Below, in pieces: positions 14,720 through 23,354 of a DNA stretch of 28,016 nucleotides (its first letter is position 1; each line of letters starts with the position of its first letter). Made by a program: the position numbers and the translations under genes. The notes below the pieces were generated by a model. That model saw nothing but the letters and a program-made list of their open reading frames with translations, made no database searches and had not been told where the DNA came from. The DNA comes from CANKHJ01 sp035556495 (lineage in GTDB: Bacteria > Pseudomonadota > Alphaproteobacteria > Rhizobiales > Xanthobacteraceae). The stretch lies in assembly GCA_035556495.1 (NCBI GenBank), contig DATMEW010000134.1, positions 1 to 28,016 of the forward strand. The letters run 5' to 3'.

Positions 14720-17146
14720 ATGCTGGGCCATCGACCTTTCAGGCAAGCCTGCCTGCCGATCCGGATGATCCGCCCCATGGCGCGCCCGCTGTCCCAGTTG
14801 CTCACATCGAAAATGCCGCGCGGGCTGCGCGCACGCGCGCGAGGACGGGGAGAAGCCCCCGGCCATCCCTTCGCGAGCGGCGCGCTGGCGCTCCTCGCCG
14901 CGGCGGCCGGTGCGGTCCTGTTCAGGTCCCTGGTGTCGGCGGACAGTGTCCTTGCGCCGGCGCTGTTCGCATTCAGCGTCGGGGGAAGCGTCCTGTTCGC
15001 GGGGCTGTTCCTGCGGACCCGGCGGCTGGCGCGCGCCCTGCGCGATCACGGCGAGCGGCTGGCGGACCAGATCTGGGAGTTGCGCGAGGACGGCGAGCAG
15101 ACGCGGCTGTTCCTCGACAGCCAGGGCGACCTCATCGTCCGCAGCGATGGCGACGGCCGGATCGTCTTCGCCAACGACGCCTATTGCGACCTCGTCGGCC
15201 GCCCGCTGTCGGCCATCCTGGACGGCGGCGGCGCGCCGGAGATTCTGGAGCAGAGCCCGGCGGAAATCCTGAGCGACGGCACCCGGCTCCATGACCAGCG
15301 GATCGCCGCGCTGCCTGCCCCGCGCTGGATCGCGTGGCGCGAGGCACCGGTGCGGATCGGCAACGGCATCGGAATGCAGGCGGTGGGGCGCGACATCACC
15401 AAGCGGATCGAGGCCGAACAGGCGCTGGCCGCGGGGCGGGACAATGCCGAAGCGGCGAGCCGGGCCAAATCCCGCTTTCTCGCCATGGCCTCCCACGAAA
15501 TCCGCACGCCGCTCGGCGGCATCCTCGGCATGGCCGGCCTGCTGGCCGAAACGCCGCTGACGCCTGAACAGACGACCTATCTCACCGCGATCCGCCAGTC
15601 CGGCAAGCTGCTCCACGAGCTGACGGAGGACGTGCTCGACCTTGCCCGCGCGGAAGCCGGGCGGCTGACCCTCGAAAGCGGACCCTTCCGGCTGCGCCCG
15701 CTGCTGGAGGAGATCGTCGAGCTGCTCGCGCCCCGGGCCCAGGCCAAGGGCCTCGCCATCGCGGCGGATCTCGACGATTCCGTGGATATCGAAGTGACCG
15801 GCGACGCCGCGCGGCTGCGTCAGGTGCTCATCAACCTGCTCGGCAATGCCATCAAATTCACCGAGACCGGCGGGGCCACGCTGGTCGCGGAAGCGGGCGA
15901 CGGCCCCGACGAGATCATGATCGAGGTGCGGGACACCGGGGCCGGCATCGCGGCCGATGCCCAGGCGCGTATTTTCGGCGAGTTCGAACAGGCCGATTTC
16001 GGCGGGGCGCGCAGCCCGGATGGCGCCGGCCTCGGCCTCGCCATTTCCCAGCGCATCGTGGACCTGATGGGCGGCCGTATCGCGCTCGACAGCCGCCCCG
16101 GCGAAGGCGCGACTTTCCGGCTCTCCATTCCCCTGCCGCGGTCCGCCACGGCTCAGGCTCCGGTGTCGCCGGGGCCTGACCTCACCGGGCAGGAAATCCT
16201 CATCGTATCGCCTTTCGCCACGGATGCGAGGCTGCTGGCACGCCGCCTCGGCCGCTGGGGCGCCAAGACCTGCCAGGCGGCGGACGCGCAGATCGCAGCC
16301 GCGCTGCTGCCGGAGCGGGCCTGGTCCGCCCTGCTGGTGGATGAGGCGATCGCGGCCAGCGAGCGGGCCGTGCTGACAGCGCGGGCCGGGCGCGACACCC
16401 GCCGGCTGCTGCTGGTCACGCCGGCCGGCCGGCGCGACGTGCTGACGGAAGACGCCAACGGTCCGGACGGCTTCGGCGGCTATCTGGTCAAGCCGGTCCG
16501 CATCGCATCGCTAGCCGGGCAACTGGCCGGTCCGCTTTCCGGCAGCCATTCCGCCGCCATCGCCGCTGCCCCGCCGATCGCCAACGCTGGCGGCGACACC
16601 GACGACGATGCCGGTGACGACCTCGAAATGGGCCTCGCCGCGGCGCTGGCGGAGAATCTGGCGGCGACGCTGCCGGTTCCCGCCGCCGCGGGGAATACCG
16701 ATGGTCTCGCCATTCTCGTGGCGGAAGACAACGACATCAACGCTCTGCTCGCGCGCGCCCTGCTCGCGCGGCTCGGCCACACGGCCACGCTGGCCACGAA
16801 TGGCGCGGCGGCCGTGGCCGCCTGGACCGAAGCCCGCGCCAGCGGCGCCCCCTTCGACGTGATCCTCATGGATATTCACATGCCGGGACTGGACGGGCTC
16901 GAAGCCACCCGGCGCATCCGCGCGGCGGAAGCCAGCGCCGCCTCTGGTTCCGTTCCGGCAGCCGGCTCCCGTCCGGTCGCCATTCTGGCGCTGACCGCGA
17001 ACGATCTTGAGGAAGACCGCGCCGCCAGCCGGGCGGCGGGCATGGACGGCTTCCTCGTCAAGCCGCTGGATCGCGACAGGCTTCATGCCGTTCTCGCGCC
17101 GATTCTCCAGCAGCGCGAGCGGGCGCGCAATCATCTGGCCGCCTGA
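14720..17146 (+). CDS. Membrane hybrid histidine kinase with PAS, pseudo-receiver and receiver domains
   Basis: The product has up to 808 residues. Two membrane helices (about 51-69 and 75-95) are followed by a PAS domain (about 125-230) and HisKA with phospho-acceptor His259 in MASHEIRTPLGGI. The HATPase has N box LINLLGNAIKFTE and G boxes DTGAGI and GAGLGLAIS. Two receiver-like domains follow. The first (about 490-600) keeps Asp541 and a lysine in YLVKPVR but has lost the acidic pair (ILIVSPFA), so it is probably not phosphorylated normally. The second is intact, with Glu669/Asp670, Asp718 in LMDIHMPGLDG and Lys781. No Hpt domain or partner regulator is encoded nearby. The start is uncertain: ATGs at 14720, 14765, 14777 and 14813 all lack a Shine-Dalgarno. 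The stimulus is unknown. Confidence 0.9.
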   Translation: MLGHRPFRQACLPIRMIRPMARPLSQLLTSKMPRGLRARARGRGEAPGHPFASGALALLAAAAGAVLFRSLVSADSVLAPALFAFSVGGSVLFAGLFLRTRRLARALRDHGERLADQIWELREDGEQTRLFLDSQGDLIVRSDGDGRIVFANDAYCDLVGRPLSAILDGGGAPEILEQSPAEILSDGTRLHDQRIAALPAPRWIAWREAPVRIGNGIGMQAVGRDITKRIEAEQALAAGRDNAEAASRAKSRFLAMASHEIRTPLGGILGMAGLLAETPLTPEQTTYLTAIRQSGKLLHELTEDVLDLARAEAGRLTLESGPFRLRPLLEEIVELLAPRAQAKGLAIAADLDDSVDIEVTGDAARLRQVLINLLGNAIKFTETGGATLVAEAGDGPDEIMIEVRDTGAGIAADAQARIFGEFEQADFGGARSPDGAGLGLAISQRIVDLMGGRIALDSRPGEGATFRLSIPLPRSATAQAPVSPGPDLTGQEILIVSPFATDARLLARRLGRWGAKTCQAADAQIAAALLPERAWSALLVDEAIAASERAVLTARAGRDTRRLLLVTPAGRRDVLTEDANGPDGFGGYLVKPVRIASLAGQLAGPLSGSHSAAIAAAPPIANAGGDTDDDAGDDLEMGLAAALAENLAATLPVPAAAGNTDGLAILVAEDNDINALLARALLARLGHTATLATNGAAAVAAWTEARASGAPFDVILMDIHMPGLDGLEATRRIRAAEASAASGSVPAAGSRPVAILALTANDLEEDRAASRAAGMDGFLVKPLDRDRLHAVLAPILQQRERARNHLAA

Positions 17147-17320
17147 GCCCGGTTGTCATAAAAGCTACCGAACGCCATGCTTAAGAGACGGGGCGGGCGC
17201 GAATCGCCCGGCTCGCGCCGACGCGCTGGCGGGCCGTCTCGGCCTGTCGGCGTCGCATGCCGCGCCGGCGGACGGCGCGGTCCGGTCAGGGCGGCGCCGT
17301 GCGCCATCGGGAACCGATTG

Positions 17321-18271
17321 ATGATGATGAACCGGGCTTTTGAACTGCGCGACGGGGTCGTGTCACGGCTGCGCACGGCGGGCATGTTCGGCGCGCCGGG
17401 ACTGGTTCCGACGCTCCGGGCTTACTCCGGTATCCGAGTGCGCCAGACCGGCGAGACGCCGGACACCGGCGCGCCGCTCGGCCGGCTCGGCACGCTGGAC
17501 GTGCGGCTGGCGAGCACCGCCGCCGAAATCCGCCAGGCGCAGAAGCTGCGCTATCAGGTTTTCTATGGCGACGGCCCGGCCATCGCCGACACCACCACCC
17601 GCCTCGCCCGGCGGGACGTGGACGCGTTCGACGCCATCTGCGACCATCTGCTGGTGATCGACCACGGCATCGAACACGCCCAGCGCAAGTTGCCCGTGGT
17701 CGGCACCTACCGCCTGCTGCGCCAGGACATGGCGGAGCGCCATGGCGGCTTCTACACCGCGAACGAATTCGACATCAGCCACCTCGTGGCCCGCCACCCG
17801 GACAAGCGGTTCCTCGAACTCGGCCGCTCCTGCGTGCTGCCGCCGTATCGCAACAAGCGCACGGTCGAGCTGCTGTGGCACGGCGTCTGGAGCTACGTCC
17901 GGCGCAACAACATGGATGTGATGATCGGCTGCGCCAGCCTCGAAGGCACCGATCCCGACAAGCTCGCGCTGCCGCTGTCCTTCCTCCATCACTTCGCCCG
18001 CGCGCCGGAGCCCTGGAACGCGACAGCGCTGCCGCAGCGGCGCGTGGAGATGAACCGCCTGCCGAAGGCCAGGGTCGATCCCAAGGAGGCGCTGCGACGG
18101 CTGCCCCCGCTCATCAAGGGCTATCTGCGGCTCGGCGCGCAGATCGGCGACGGCGCGGTGATCGACCGCCAGTTCGGCACCACCGACGTGCTGATCGTCC
18201 TTCCCGTGAGCGCGATCACCTCCCGCTACATCGGCCATTTCGGCGCCGATGCCTCGCGCCACGCGGCGTGA
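17321..18271 (+). CDS. olsB: OlsB-type ornithine N-acyltransferase (GNAT family)
   Basis: The 316-residue GNAT-fold protein resembles OlsB. OlsB transfers a 3-hydroxyacyl group from acyl carrier protein to ornithine, forming lyso-ornithine lipid, a phosphorus-free membrane lipid made on phosphate limitation or constitutively. Family marks are LRYQVFYGDG, FLELGRSCVLPPYRNKRTVE and the C-terminal YLRLGAQIGDGAVIDRQFGT. The start lies in a run of three ATGs at 17321-17329, and the upstream frame is arginine-rich noise. The second enzyme, the OlsA O-acyltransferase, is not adjacent, so it would have to be elsewhere. It follows the kinase by 174 bases on the same strand. A generic GNAT or hemolysin-like acyltransferase is the alternative label. 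Confidence 0.8.
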   Translation: MMMNRAFELRDGVVSRLRTAGMFGAPGLVPTLRAYSGIRVRQTGETPDTGAPLGRLGTLDVRLASTAAEIRQAQKLRYQVFYGDGPAIADTTTRLARRDVDAFDAICDHLLVIDHGIEHAQRKLPVVGTYRLLRQDMAERHGGFYTANEFDISHLVARHPDKRFLELGRSCVLPPYRNKRTVELLWHGVWSYVRRNNMDVMIGCASLEGTDPDKLALPLSFLHHFARAPEPWNATALPQRRVEMNRLPKARVDPKEALRRLPPLIKGYLRLGAQIGDGAVIDRQFGTTDVLIVLPVSAITSRYIGHFGADASRHAA

Positions 18272-18356
18272 CCCGCGGTTCCGTTTTTCGCTGGCCCGTT
18301 AGTCAGCGTGAGTGGCGCTCCGGTCAGGCCGAGGCGTCCGCTTTCCCGGCGAACCG

Positions 18357-18394
18357 GCTGCGCCGATATCGCCGGCCCCTATAGCCGGCGCAGC
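18357..18394. terminator. Possible hairpin terminator at the olsB/coaA convergence
   Basis: GCTGCGCCG (18357-18365) pairs perfectly with CGGCGCAGC (18386-18394), with 20 bases between. The right arm includes the last codons of coaA. The position between convergent stops fits termination, but neither strand has a T-tract. It is only a candidate. Confidence 0.3.
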
Positions 18395-19362
18395 TCCACC
18401 GTATCCACGCAGTGGTTACGGCCCTTGGTCAGGATCAGATCCGCGCGCTGGCGCGTCGGCAGAATGTTCTCGTGAAGGTTCACGCGATTGATCCGGTTCC
18501 AGATGCCGGTCGCCACCGCCGTCGCTTCGTCATCCGACAGCGCGGCATAGCGGTGGAAATAGGATTTCGGATCGCGGAAGGCGGTGCCGCGCAGGGTCAG
18601 GAACCGGTTCACGTACCAGCCCAGCAAGGTCTCCTCGCCGGCGTCGAGATAGACCGAGAAGTCGAAGAAATCCGACACGAAGGGGATGCCCATGCCGTCT
18701 CTCGGCGGGCGGCCGGTCTGGAGCACGTTCAGCCCCTCGACGATGAGGATGTCCGGCCGGTCGATCTCGATCCACTGGTTCGGCACGACGTCATAGACGA
18801 GGTGGGAATAGATCGGCGCGCGGGCCGGCCGGCGGCCGGCCTTGATGTCGGTGAGGAAACGCAGCAGCGCCGGCAGATCGTAGCTTTCCGGGAAGCCCTT
18901 CTTCTCCATCAGCCCTTCGCGTTCCAGCACGATGTTGGGATAGAGAAAACCGTCCGTGGTCACCAGATCGACCTTCGGCGTGTTGGGCCAGCGCGCCAGC
19001 AGCGCCTGGAGCACGCGCGCGGTGGTGGACTTGCCGACCGCGACCGATCCGGCCACGCCGATCACATAGGGAAGCTTGGTGTCCTCGGTGCCGAGGAAGC
19101 CCTGCTGCGCGCGAAACAGGCGCTGGGTCGCGGTGACATACAGCGACAGCAGGCGCGAGAGCGGCAGATAGATGTCCTCCACCTCCGCGATGTCCAGCCG
19201 ATCGTGCAGCGAGCGCAGCCGCGTGATTTCCTCCGGCGTCAGCGTCAGCGGCGTGTCCGCGCGCAACGCCGCCCATTGCTGGCGCGTGAACACGCGATAG
19301 GGCGAGAGCTGTTCGGGAAGGCGCTGATCCATAGGTGTTCCGACGACTGTTTCCGACGGCAT
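18379..19362 (-). CDS. coaA: Type I pantothenate kinase
   Basis: CoaA phosphorylates pantothenate, the first and controlling step of coenzyme A synthesis. The 327-residue protein has the type I architecture: P-loop GVAGSVAVGKSTTARVLQ (about residues 102-119), then LVTTDGFLYPN, MEKKGFPESYDLPAL and YSHLVYDVV. These identify the P-loop kinase form rather than type II or III. ATG 19362 has a GAGG about nine bases upstream; ATG 19332 is an alternative. It follows hisE by 24 bases and closes the his operon, an arrangement known in Hyphomicrobiales. Confidence 0.96.
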   Translation of the reverse strand: MPSETVVGTPMDQRLPEQLSPYRVFTRQQWAALRADTPLTLTPEEITRLRSLHDRLDIAEVEDIYLPLSRLLSLYVTATQRLFRAQQGFLGTEDTKLPYVIGVAGSVAVGKSTTARVLQALLARWPNTPKVDLVTTDGFLYPNIVLEREGLMEKKGFPESYDLPALLRFLTDIKAGRRPARAPIYSHLVYDVVPNQWIEIDRPDILIVEGLNVLQTGRPPRDGMGIPFVSDFFDFSVYLDAGEETLLGWYVNRFLTLRGTAFRDPKSYFHRYAALSDDEATAVATGIWNRINRVNLHENILPTRQRADLILTKGRNHCVDTVELRRL

Positions 19363-19386
19363 TGGTACGGCCTCGGGCCGGACGGC

Positions 19387-19728
19387 TCAGCCGGACGGCC
19401 GCGCCGCCTTTTCCTCAAGGCCGGACTGACCGGTCCGCGCGGCCAGTTCCGCCTCCACCGCGGCCAGCGGCACGCCGCGCGCGGCCAGCAGCACCAGCAG
19501 ATGGTAGAGCACGTCCGCCGCTTCGGAGGCGAGCCGCTCCGGCGTGTCGCTCACGGCTGCGATGATCGCCTCGGCGGCTTCCTCGCCGAATTTCTTGGCA
19601 CAATGGGGCGCGCCCTTGTCGAGCAGCTTGCGGGTGTAGGATTCCGTCGCCGGCGCCGTGGCGCGCTCGCGCAGCCGCGCCTCAAGGTCGCGCAGGGTGA
19701 AATCGGCGGTGGTCGCTGGGTCGGGCAT
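19387..19728 (-). CDS. hisE: Phosphoribosyl-ATP pyrophosphohydrolase
   Basis: HisE removes pyrophosphate from phosphoribosyl-ATP, step two of histidine synthesis. The 113-residue all-helical protein is a MazG-like fold with the metal-binding helices KKFGEEAAEAIIAA and ASEAADVLYHLLVLLA. It is a stand-alone HisE without a HisI domain, as usual in alphaproteobacteria. The start at 19728 (MPDPATTADFTLRDLEARL) fits the family; the frame upstream overlaps hisF antisense-like noise. The gap to hisF is 58 bases. Confidence 0.94.
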   Translation of the reverse strand: MPDPATTADFTLRDLEARLRERATAPATESYTRKLLDKGAPHCAKKFGEEAAEAIIAAVSDTPERLASEAADVLYHLLVLLAARGVPLAAVEAELAARTGQSGLEEKAARPSG

Positions 19729-19786
19729 CAGGGTGTCGCCGTCCGATCGTCTGGTTGATCTATCACAGATCCTGTCGTGGATATTG

Positions 19787-20563
19787 TCATGGATCCTGCC
19801 GCACGGGTAAGCCGGCCTGCGCCATCCGTGCCTTGGCCTCACCGATGGTGTGCTGGCCGAAATGGAAGATGGATGCCGCCAGCACCGCCGCGGCATGGCC
19901 GTCCCGCACGCCCTCGACGAGATGGTCCAGCGTGCCGACGCCGCCGGAGGCGATCACCGGCACGGTGACGGCATCCGCCACCGCCCGCGTCAGCGCAATG
20001 TCGAACCCCTCGCCGGTGCCGTCGCGGTCCATCGAGGTCAGCAGGATTTCGCCCGCGCCCAGCGCGACGACCTCCTGCGCGTATTCCACCGCGTCGATGC
20101 CGGTGGCGTTGCGGCCGCCATGGGTGAAGATCTCGAACCGGTCGGCCTCGCCGGGAGCGGACACCTTCTTGGCGTCGATGGCGACGACGATGCACTGGTT
20201 GCCGAACTTCGAAGCCGCCTCGCGCACGAACTCGCGCCGGCTCACGGCGGCGGTGTTGATCGAGACCTTGTCGGCCCCGGAGGTCAGCAGCCGGCGGATA
20301 TCCTCCACCGTGCGCACACCGCCGCCGACCGTGAGCGGCATGAAACAGGCTTCCGCCGTGCGCCGCACGACATCGAGGATGGTGCCGCGGTTCTCGTGGC
20401 TCGCGGTGATGTCGAGGAAGGTCAGCTCATCCGCCCCGGCGGCGTCATAGGCAATCGCCGCCTCGACCGGATCGCCGGCATCGCGCAGGCCGACGAATTT
20501 CACGCCCTTGACGACGCGGCCGTCCTTCACGTCCAGACAGGGGATGAGGCGAACCTTGAGCAT
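19787..20563 (-). CDS. hisF: Imidazole glycerol phosphate synthase cyclase subunit
   Basis: HisF pairs with HisH to form imidazole glycerol phosphate and AICAR from PRFAR and ammonia. The 258-residue TIM barrel has the two catalytic aspartates, Asp11 in IPCLDVKDGRVVKGV and Asp130 in VVAIDAKKV. It also has the phosphate loop LTVGGGVRTVEDI and the second-half phosphate site VIASGGVGTLDHL. The ATG at 20563 lies 6 bases after the hisA stop, so coupled expression is likely. Confidence 0.98.
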   Translation of the reverse strand: MLKVRLIPCLDVKDGRVVKGVKFVGLRDAGDPVEAAIAYDAAGADELTFLDITASHENRGTILDVVRRTAEACFMPLTVGGGVRTVEDIRRLLTSGADKVSINTAAVSRREFVREAASKFGNQCIVVAIDAKKVSAPGEADRFEIFTHGGRNATGIDAVEYAQEVVALGAGEILLTSMDRDGTGEGFDIALTRAVADAVTVPVIASGGVGTLDHLVEGVRDGHAAAVLAASIFHFGQHTIGEAKARMAQAGLPVRQDP

Positions 20564-20569
20564 GATGTT

Positions 20570-21310
20570 TCAGGCCGCCATGCGGGCGGCGCGGATGAGC
20601 GCAAGTGCCGCCGCCGGGTCGAGCCGGCCGTCGTAAAGCGCGCGACCCGCGATGGCCCCGGCGAGTTTCGACGCCGCCGGCGTCAGCAGCGCCTCGACAT
20701 CGGCGATGGAGGCGAGGCCCCCGGATGCGATGACGGGGATCGACACCGCCTCCGCCAGCGCGATGGTGGCGTCGAGATTGAGGCCCTTGAGCAAGCCGTC
20801 ACGGGCGATGTCCGTGTAAATGATGGCGGCGACGCCGGCGTCCTCGAACCGTTTCGCGATCTCCAGCGCGGAGAGCTGCGAGGTTTCCGCCCAGCCTTCG
20901 ACCGCGACATTGCCGTCGCGGGCGTCGAGCCCGACCGCGACGCGGCCGGGATGGGTGCGGGCGGCCTCCTTCACGAAAGCCGGATCGCGCACCGCGGCCG
21001 TGCCGATGATGACGCGGGTGACGCCCTTGCCGAGCCAGCCGTCCACGGTCGCCATGTCGCGCACGCCGCCGCCGAGCTGCACCGGCAGGCTGACGGTCTC
21101 CAGAATGCGGTCGATGGCGGCGGCATTCACCGGCTTGCCGGCGAAGGCGCCGTCGAGATCGACGATATGCAGATATTCGAAGCCCTGGCTTTGGAACACA
21201 TGGGCCTGCGCCGCGGGATCGCGGTTGAACACGGTGGCGCGGGCCATATCGCCCTGTTCGAGGCGCACGGCGAGGCCGTCCTTGAGGTCGATGGCGGGAA
21301 AGAGAATCAC
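20570..21310 (-). CDS. hisA: ProFAR isomerase (HisA)
   Basis: HisA isomerises ProFAR to PRFAR by an Amadori rearrangement. The 246-residue half-barrel repeat protein carries the catalytic pair Asp8 (FPAIDLKDG) and Asp129 (VGLDARDG), and the phosphate motifs LGGGVRDM and VIASGGLAS. I chose GTG at 21310 because it overlaps the hisH TGA as GTGA and gives MILFPAIDL, the standard N-terminus. GTG at 21319 would add three residues. It lies between hisH and hisF in the his operon. Confidence 0.97.
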   Translation of the reverse strand: MILFPAIDLKDGLAVRLEQGDMARATVFNRDPAAQAHVFQSQGFEYLHIVDLDGAFAGKPVNAAAIDRILETVSLPVQLGGGVRDMATVDGWLGKGVTRVIIGTAAVRDPAFVKEAARTHPGRVAVGLDARDGNVAVEGWAETSQLSALEIAKRFEDAGVAAIIYTDIARDGLLKGLNLDATIALAEAVSIPVIASGGLASIADVEALLTPAASKLAGAIAGRALYDGRLDPAAALALIRAARMAA

Positions 21311-21957
21311 GGTTTCCACTTCAGAAAATTGCCGATGAGCCGCAAGCCGAGGCGCTGGCTCTTTTCGGGATGGAACTGGGTGCCGACCACGGTGTCCCGG
21401 CCGACCACCGCCGTCACCGGGCCGCCATAATCGGCCTCCGCCACGATATCCGTGGCATGGGCGGCTTTCAGATGGAAGGAATGGACGAAATAGGCATGCA
21501 GGCCCTGCGTGCCCAGCGCGATGCCGTCCAGCAGGGCATGGGGCCGGATCTCGATCAGCGTGTTCCAGCCCATATGCGGGATCTTCAGCGCCGGATCCGC
21601 CGGAGCAATCGGCACCACGTCACCGGGAATCCAGCCGAGCCCTTCGGCCTCCTCGTATTCGCGGCCGCGGCTCGCGAGGAGCTGCATCCCGACGCAGATG
21701 CCGAGGAACGGCCGGCCTCGCGCCTGTACGCTTTCGGTCATGGCCGCGACCATGCCGTCCACCGCGTCGAGGCCACGCCGGCAGTCCGCGAAGGCGCCCA
21801 CGCCCGGCAGCACGATCCGGTCCGCCCGCGCCACGACATCGGGGTCGCTGGTGACGAGAACCGGCTGGTCCAGCCCGGCCTCCCGCGCGGCCCGTTCGAA
21901 GGCTTTCGCGGCGGAATGGAGATTCCCCGAGCCGTAATCGACGATGGCGACGCTCAC
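21307..21957 (-). CDS. hisH: Imidazole glycerol phosphate synthase glutamine amidotransferase subunit
   Basis: HisH releases ammonia from glutamine and channels it to HisF. The 216-residue class I amidotransferase has the nucleophile Cys88 in LGICVGMQLL and the partners His196 and Glu198 in TQFHPEKS. VDYGSGNLHSAAKAFE is the conserved N-terminus. The start is GTG 21957, with GGAGG six bases upstream (21964-21968) and a GTGA overlap with the DUF2628 stop. Both ends are thus overlap-coupled to their neighbours. Confidence 0.98.
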   Translation of the reverse strand: MSVAIVDYGSGNLHSAAKAFERAAREAGLDQPVLVTSDPDVVARADRIVLPGVGAFADCRRGLDAVDGMVAAMTESVQARGRPFLGICVGMQLLASRGREYEEAEGLGWIPGDVVPIAPADPALKIPHMGWNTLIEIRPHALLDGIALGTQGLHAYFVHSFHLKAAHATDIVAEADYGGPVTAVVGRDTVVGTQFHPEKSQRLGLRLIGNFLKWKP

Positions 21958-22490
21958 CGTCCGCCTCCGGGCTGGGGAAACAGGCCGATCACCCCAGGAT
22001 CGGACAGGGACCGGGACGCGGCCGGCACGCCCGCAAAACCGCCGGTCATGACGCCGGGATGCGGGACGCCGGGACGGGCTGCGGGACGCTGGTGGTTCTC
22101 ATCGTGTCCTGCAAAACGCCCCGCGAAGAACCGCCGCTCGGCGAGTTCCGGATCGTCGGCGACGACATGGGCGACCTCGCGCCACTTGCGGCGCAGCAGG
22201 GTCCAGCGGCGCAGGGTGGCGCCTTCAAGGCCGACCAGCAGGGACAGGAGAATGCCCGCCGACATGGCCGCCCCTTCCGAACCGGTGGCGAGACGCATGC
22301 CGAATTCCAGCCCGAAGACCAGCAGCAGATAGCCGATCAGGCACAGCCACAGCCGGTGCCACAGGAGCCAGAGCGGCGTCAGCAGGAACGCCCAGAAATA
22401 GAAGCCGTCGCGCACAAAGGCGAACCGCTCCGGGTTGGGAACGGCCTCGCTGCCGCGCAGCGGCGGCTCGAACACGGCATATGTCGCCAT
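21954..22490 (-). CDS. DUF2628 membrane protein within the his operon
   Basis: The 178-residue protein starts MATYAVFEPP, then ERFAFVRDGFYFWAFLLTPLW, which is typical of DUF2628. Three hydrophobic stretches follow, at about residues 27-62, 72-90 and 93-105. The C-terminal third is loop-like, rich in Gly, Pro and Arg, with no clear motif. The family has no assigned function. It sits between hisB and hisH with a 4-nt overlap to hisH, a placement I recall from other Hyphomicrobiales. No histidine-pathway catalytic motif is present, so the link may only be shared transcription. Confidence 0.82.
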   Translation of the reverse strand: MATYAVFEPPLRGSEAVPNPERFAFVRDGFYFWAFLLTPLWLLWHRLWLCLIGYLLLVFGLEFGMRLATGSEGAAMSAGILLSLLVGLEGATLRRWTLLRRKWREVAHVVADDPELAERRFFAGRFAGHDENHQRPAARPGVPHPGVMTGGFAGVPAASRSLSDPGVIGLFPQPGGGR

Positions 22491-22547
22491 CGTCGCTCTG
22501 CCCGGCCGCGGCCGCCGTCCATGAGGCCGGCGCGGCTCACTCCAATG

Positions 22548-23159
22548 CTACAGCGTGCCCTTGGTGGAGGGCACCTCGTTCCGCGCCTGCTCGTCGATGG
22601 CCACCGCGATGCGCAGCGCGCGCGCGAGGCCCTTGAAGCAGGATTCGGAGATATGGTGATCGTTGACGCCGTACAGCGTCTCGACATGCAGGGTCAGCCC
22701 GGCATTCATGGCGAAAGCCTGGAACCACTCCTGCACGAGTTCCGTATCGAAATTGCCGATCTTGTCCTTGCCGAAGACGGTGCGGAACACGAGGAACGGC
22801 CGCCCGGAAATATCCAGCGCCACCCGCGTCAGGGTCTCGTCCATGGGCATATGCACATCGGCGTAGCGGGTGATGCCGCGCTTGTCGCCCAGCGCCTGCT
22901 TCACCGCCTGGCCGAGCGCGATGCCGACATCCTCGGTGGTGTGATGCTGGTCGATATGCAGGTCGCCCTTCGCCCTGACCGTGAGGTCGATGCGGGAATG
23001 GCGCGCCAGCAGGTCCAGCATATGGTCGAGGAAGCCGACCCCGGTGTCGATGGCGGACACGCCGGTGCCGTCGAGATCGACGGCGACCTCGATCTGGGTT
23101 TCCTTGGTGTCCCGCTTGAGCGAGCCTGTCCGCGAGGACCTTGGCACGGGTTCAGACAT
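22548..23159 (-). CDS. hisB: Imidazoleglycerol-phosphate dehydratase
   Basis: This monofunctional HisB dehydrates imidazole glycerol phosphate to imidazole acetol phosphate. The 203-residue protein contains the two manganese-binding repeats, HHTTEDVGI (His72/His73) and DHHISESCFKG (His168/His169), plus FLDHMLDLLARH. There is no HAD phosphatase domain, unlike the bifunctional enterobacterial form. ATG 23159 gives MSEPVPRSS; the longer frame to 23384 runs into the hslV region on the other strand. It is the first gene of the operon, 57 bases before DUF2628. hisG, hisD, hisC and hisI are not in the window. Confidence 0.97.
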   Translation of the reverse strand: MSEPVPRSSRTGSLKRDTKETQIEVAVDLDGTGVSAIDTGVGFLDHMLDLLARHSRIDLTVRAKGDLHIDQHHTTEDVGIALGQAVKQALGDKRGITRYADVHMPMDETLTRVALDISGRPFLVFRTVFGKDKIGNFDTELVQEWFQAFAMNAGLTLHVETLYGVNDHHISESCFKGLARALRIAVAIDEQARNEVPSTKGTL

Positions 23160-23354
23160 GGATTCCGGCCCTTCGGTGGCAATCGCCGGCCTTGTAACAG
23201 GGGCGGAGCCGGGACGCCACCTTCCGCCGCAGCCTTGGTTGACGCTTTGCGGCCCTCGGGCCCCGCCGCAACCTCCGCCAGGCGGTTTGCGCCGGGCCGG
23301 AACCATGCCTACATCGCTGGTTCCACCCCGACCCATCCCGGCACGGCAGATTCC
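23160..23354. promoter_or_regulatory. Divergent promoter region hisB / hslV
   Basis: These 195 bases separate the divergent starts of the his operon and the hslV operon and must serve both. I could not identify a convincing sigma-70 or sigma-32 promoter, a his-type attenuator or leader peptide, or a T-box-like structure. The assignment rests on position only. Confidence 0.5.

Noticed and set aside
19850..21430. 526-codon plus-strand open frame across hisF, hisA and hisH
   Set aside because: It is antisense to three overlapping secure his genes and shows no conserved motif.
22059..23354. Long upstream extension of the hslV frame, giving 614 codons
   Set aside because: The extension is antisense to DUF2628 and hisB; only the last 182 residues, from ATG 23355, are HslV.
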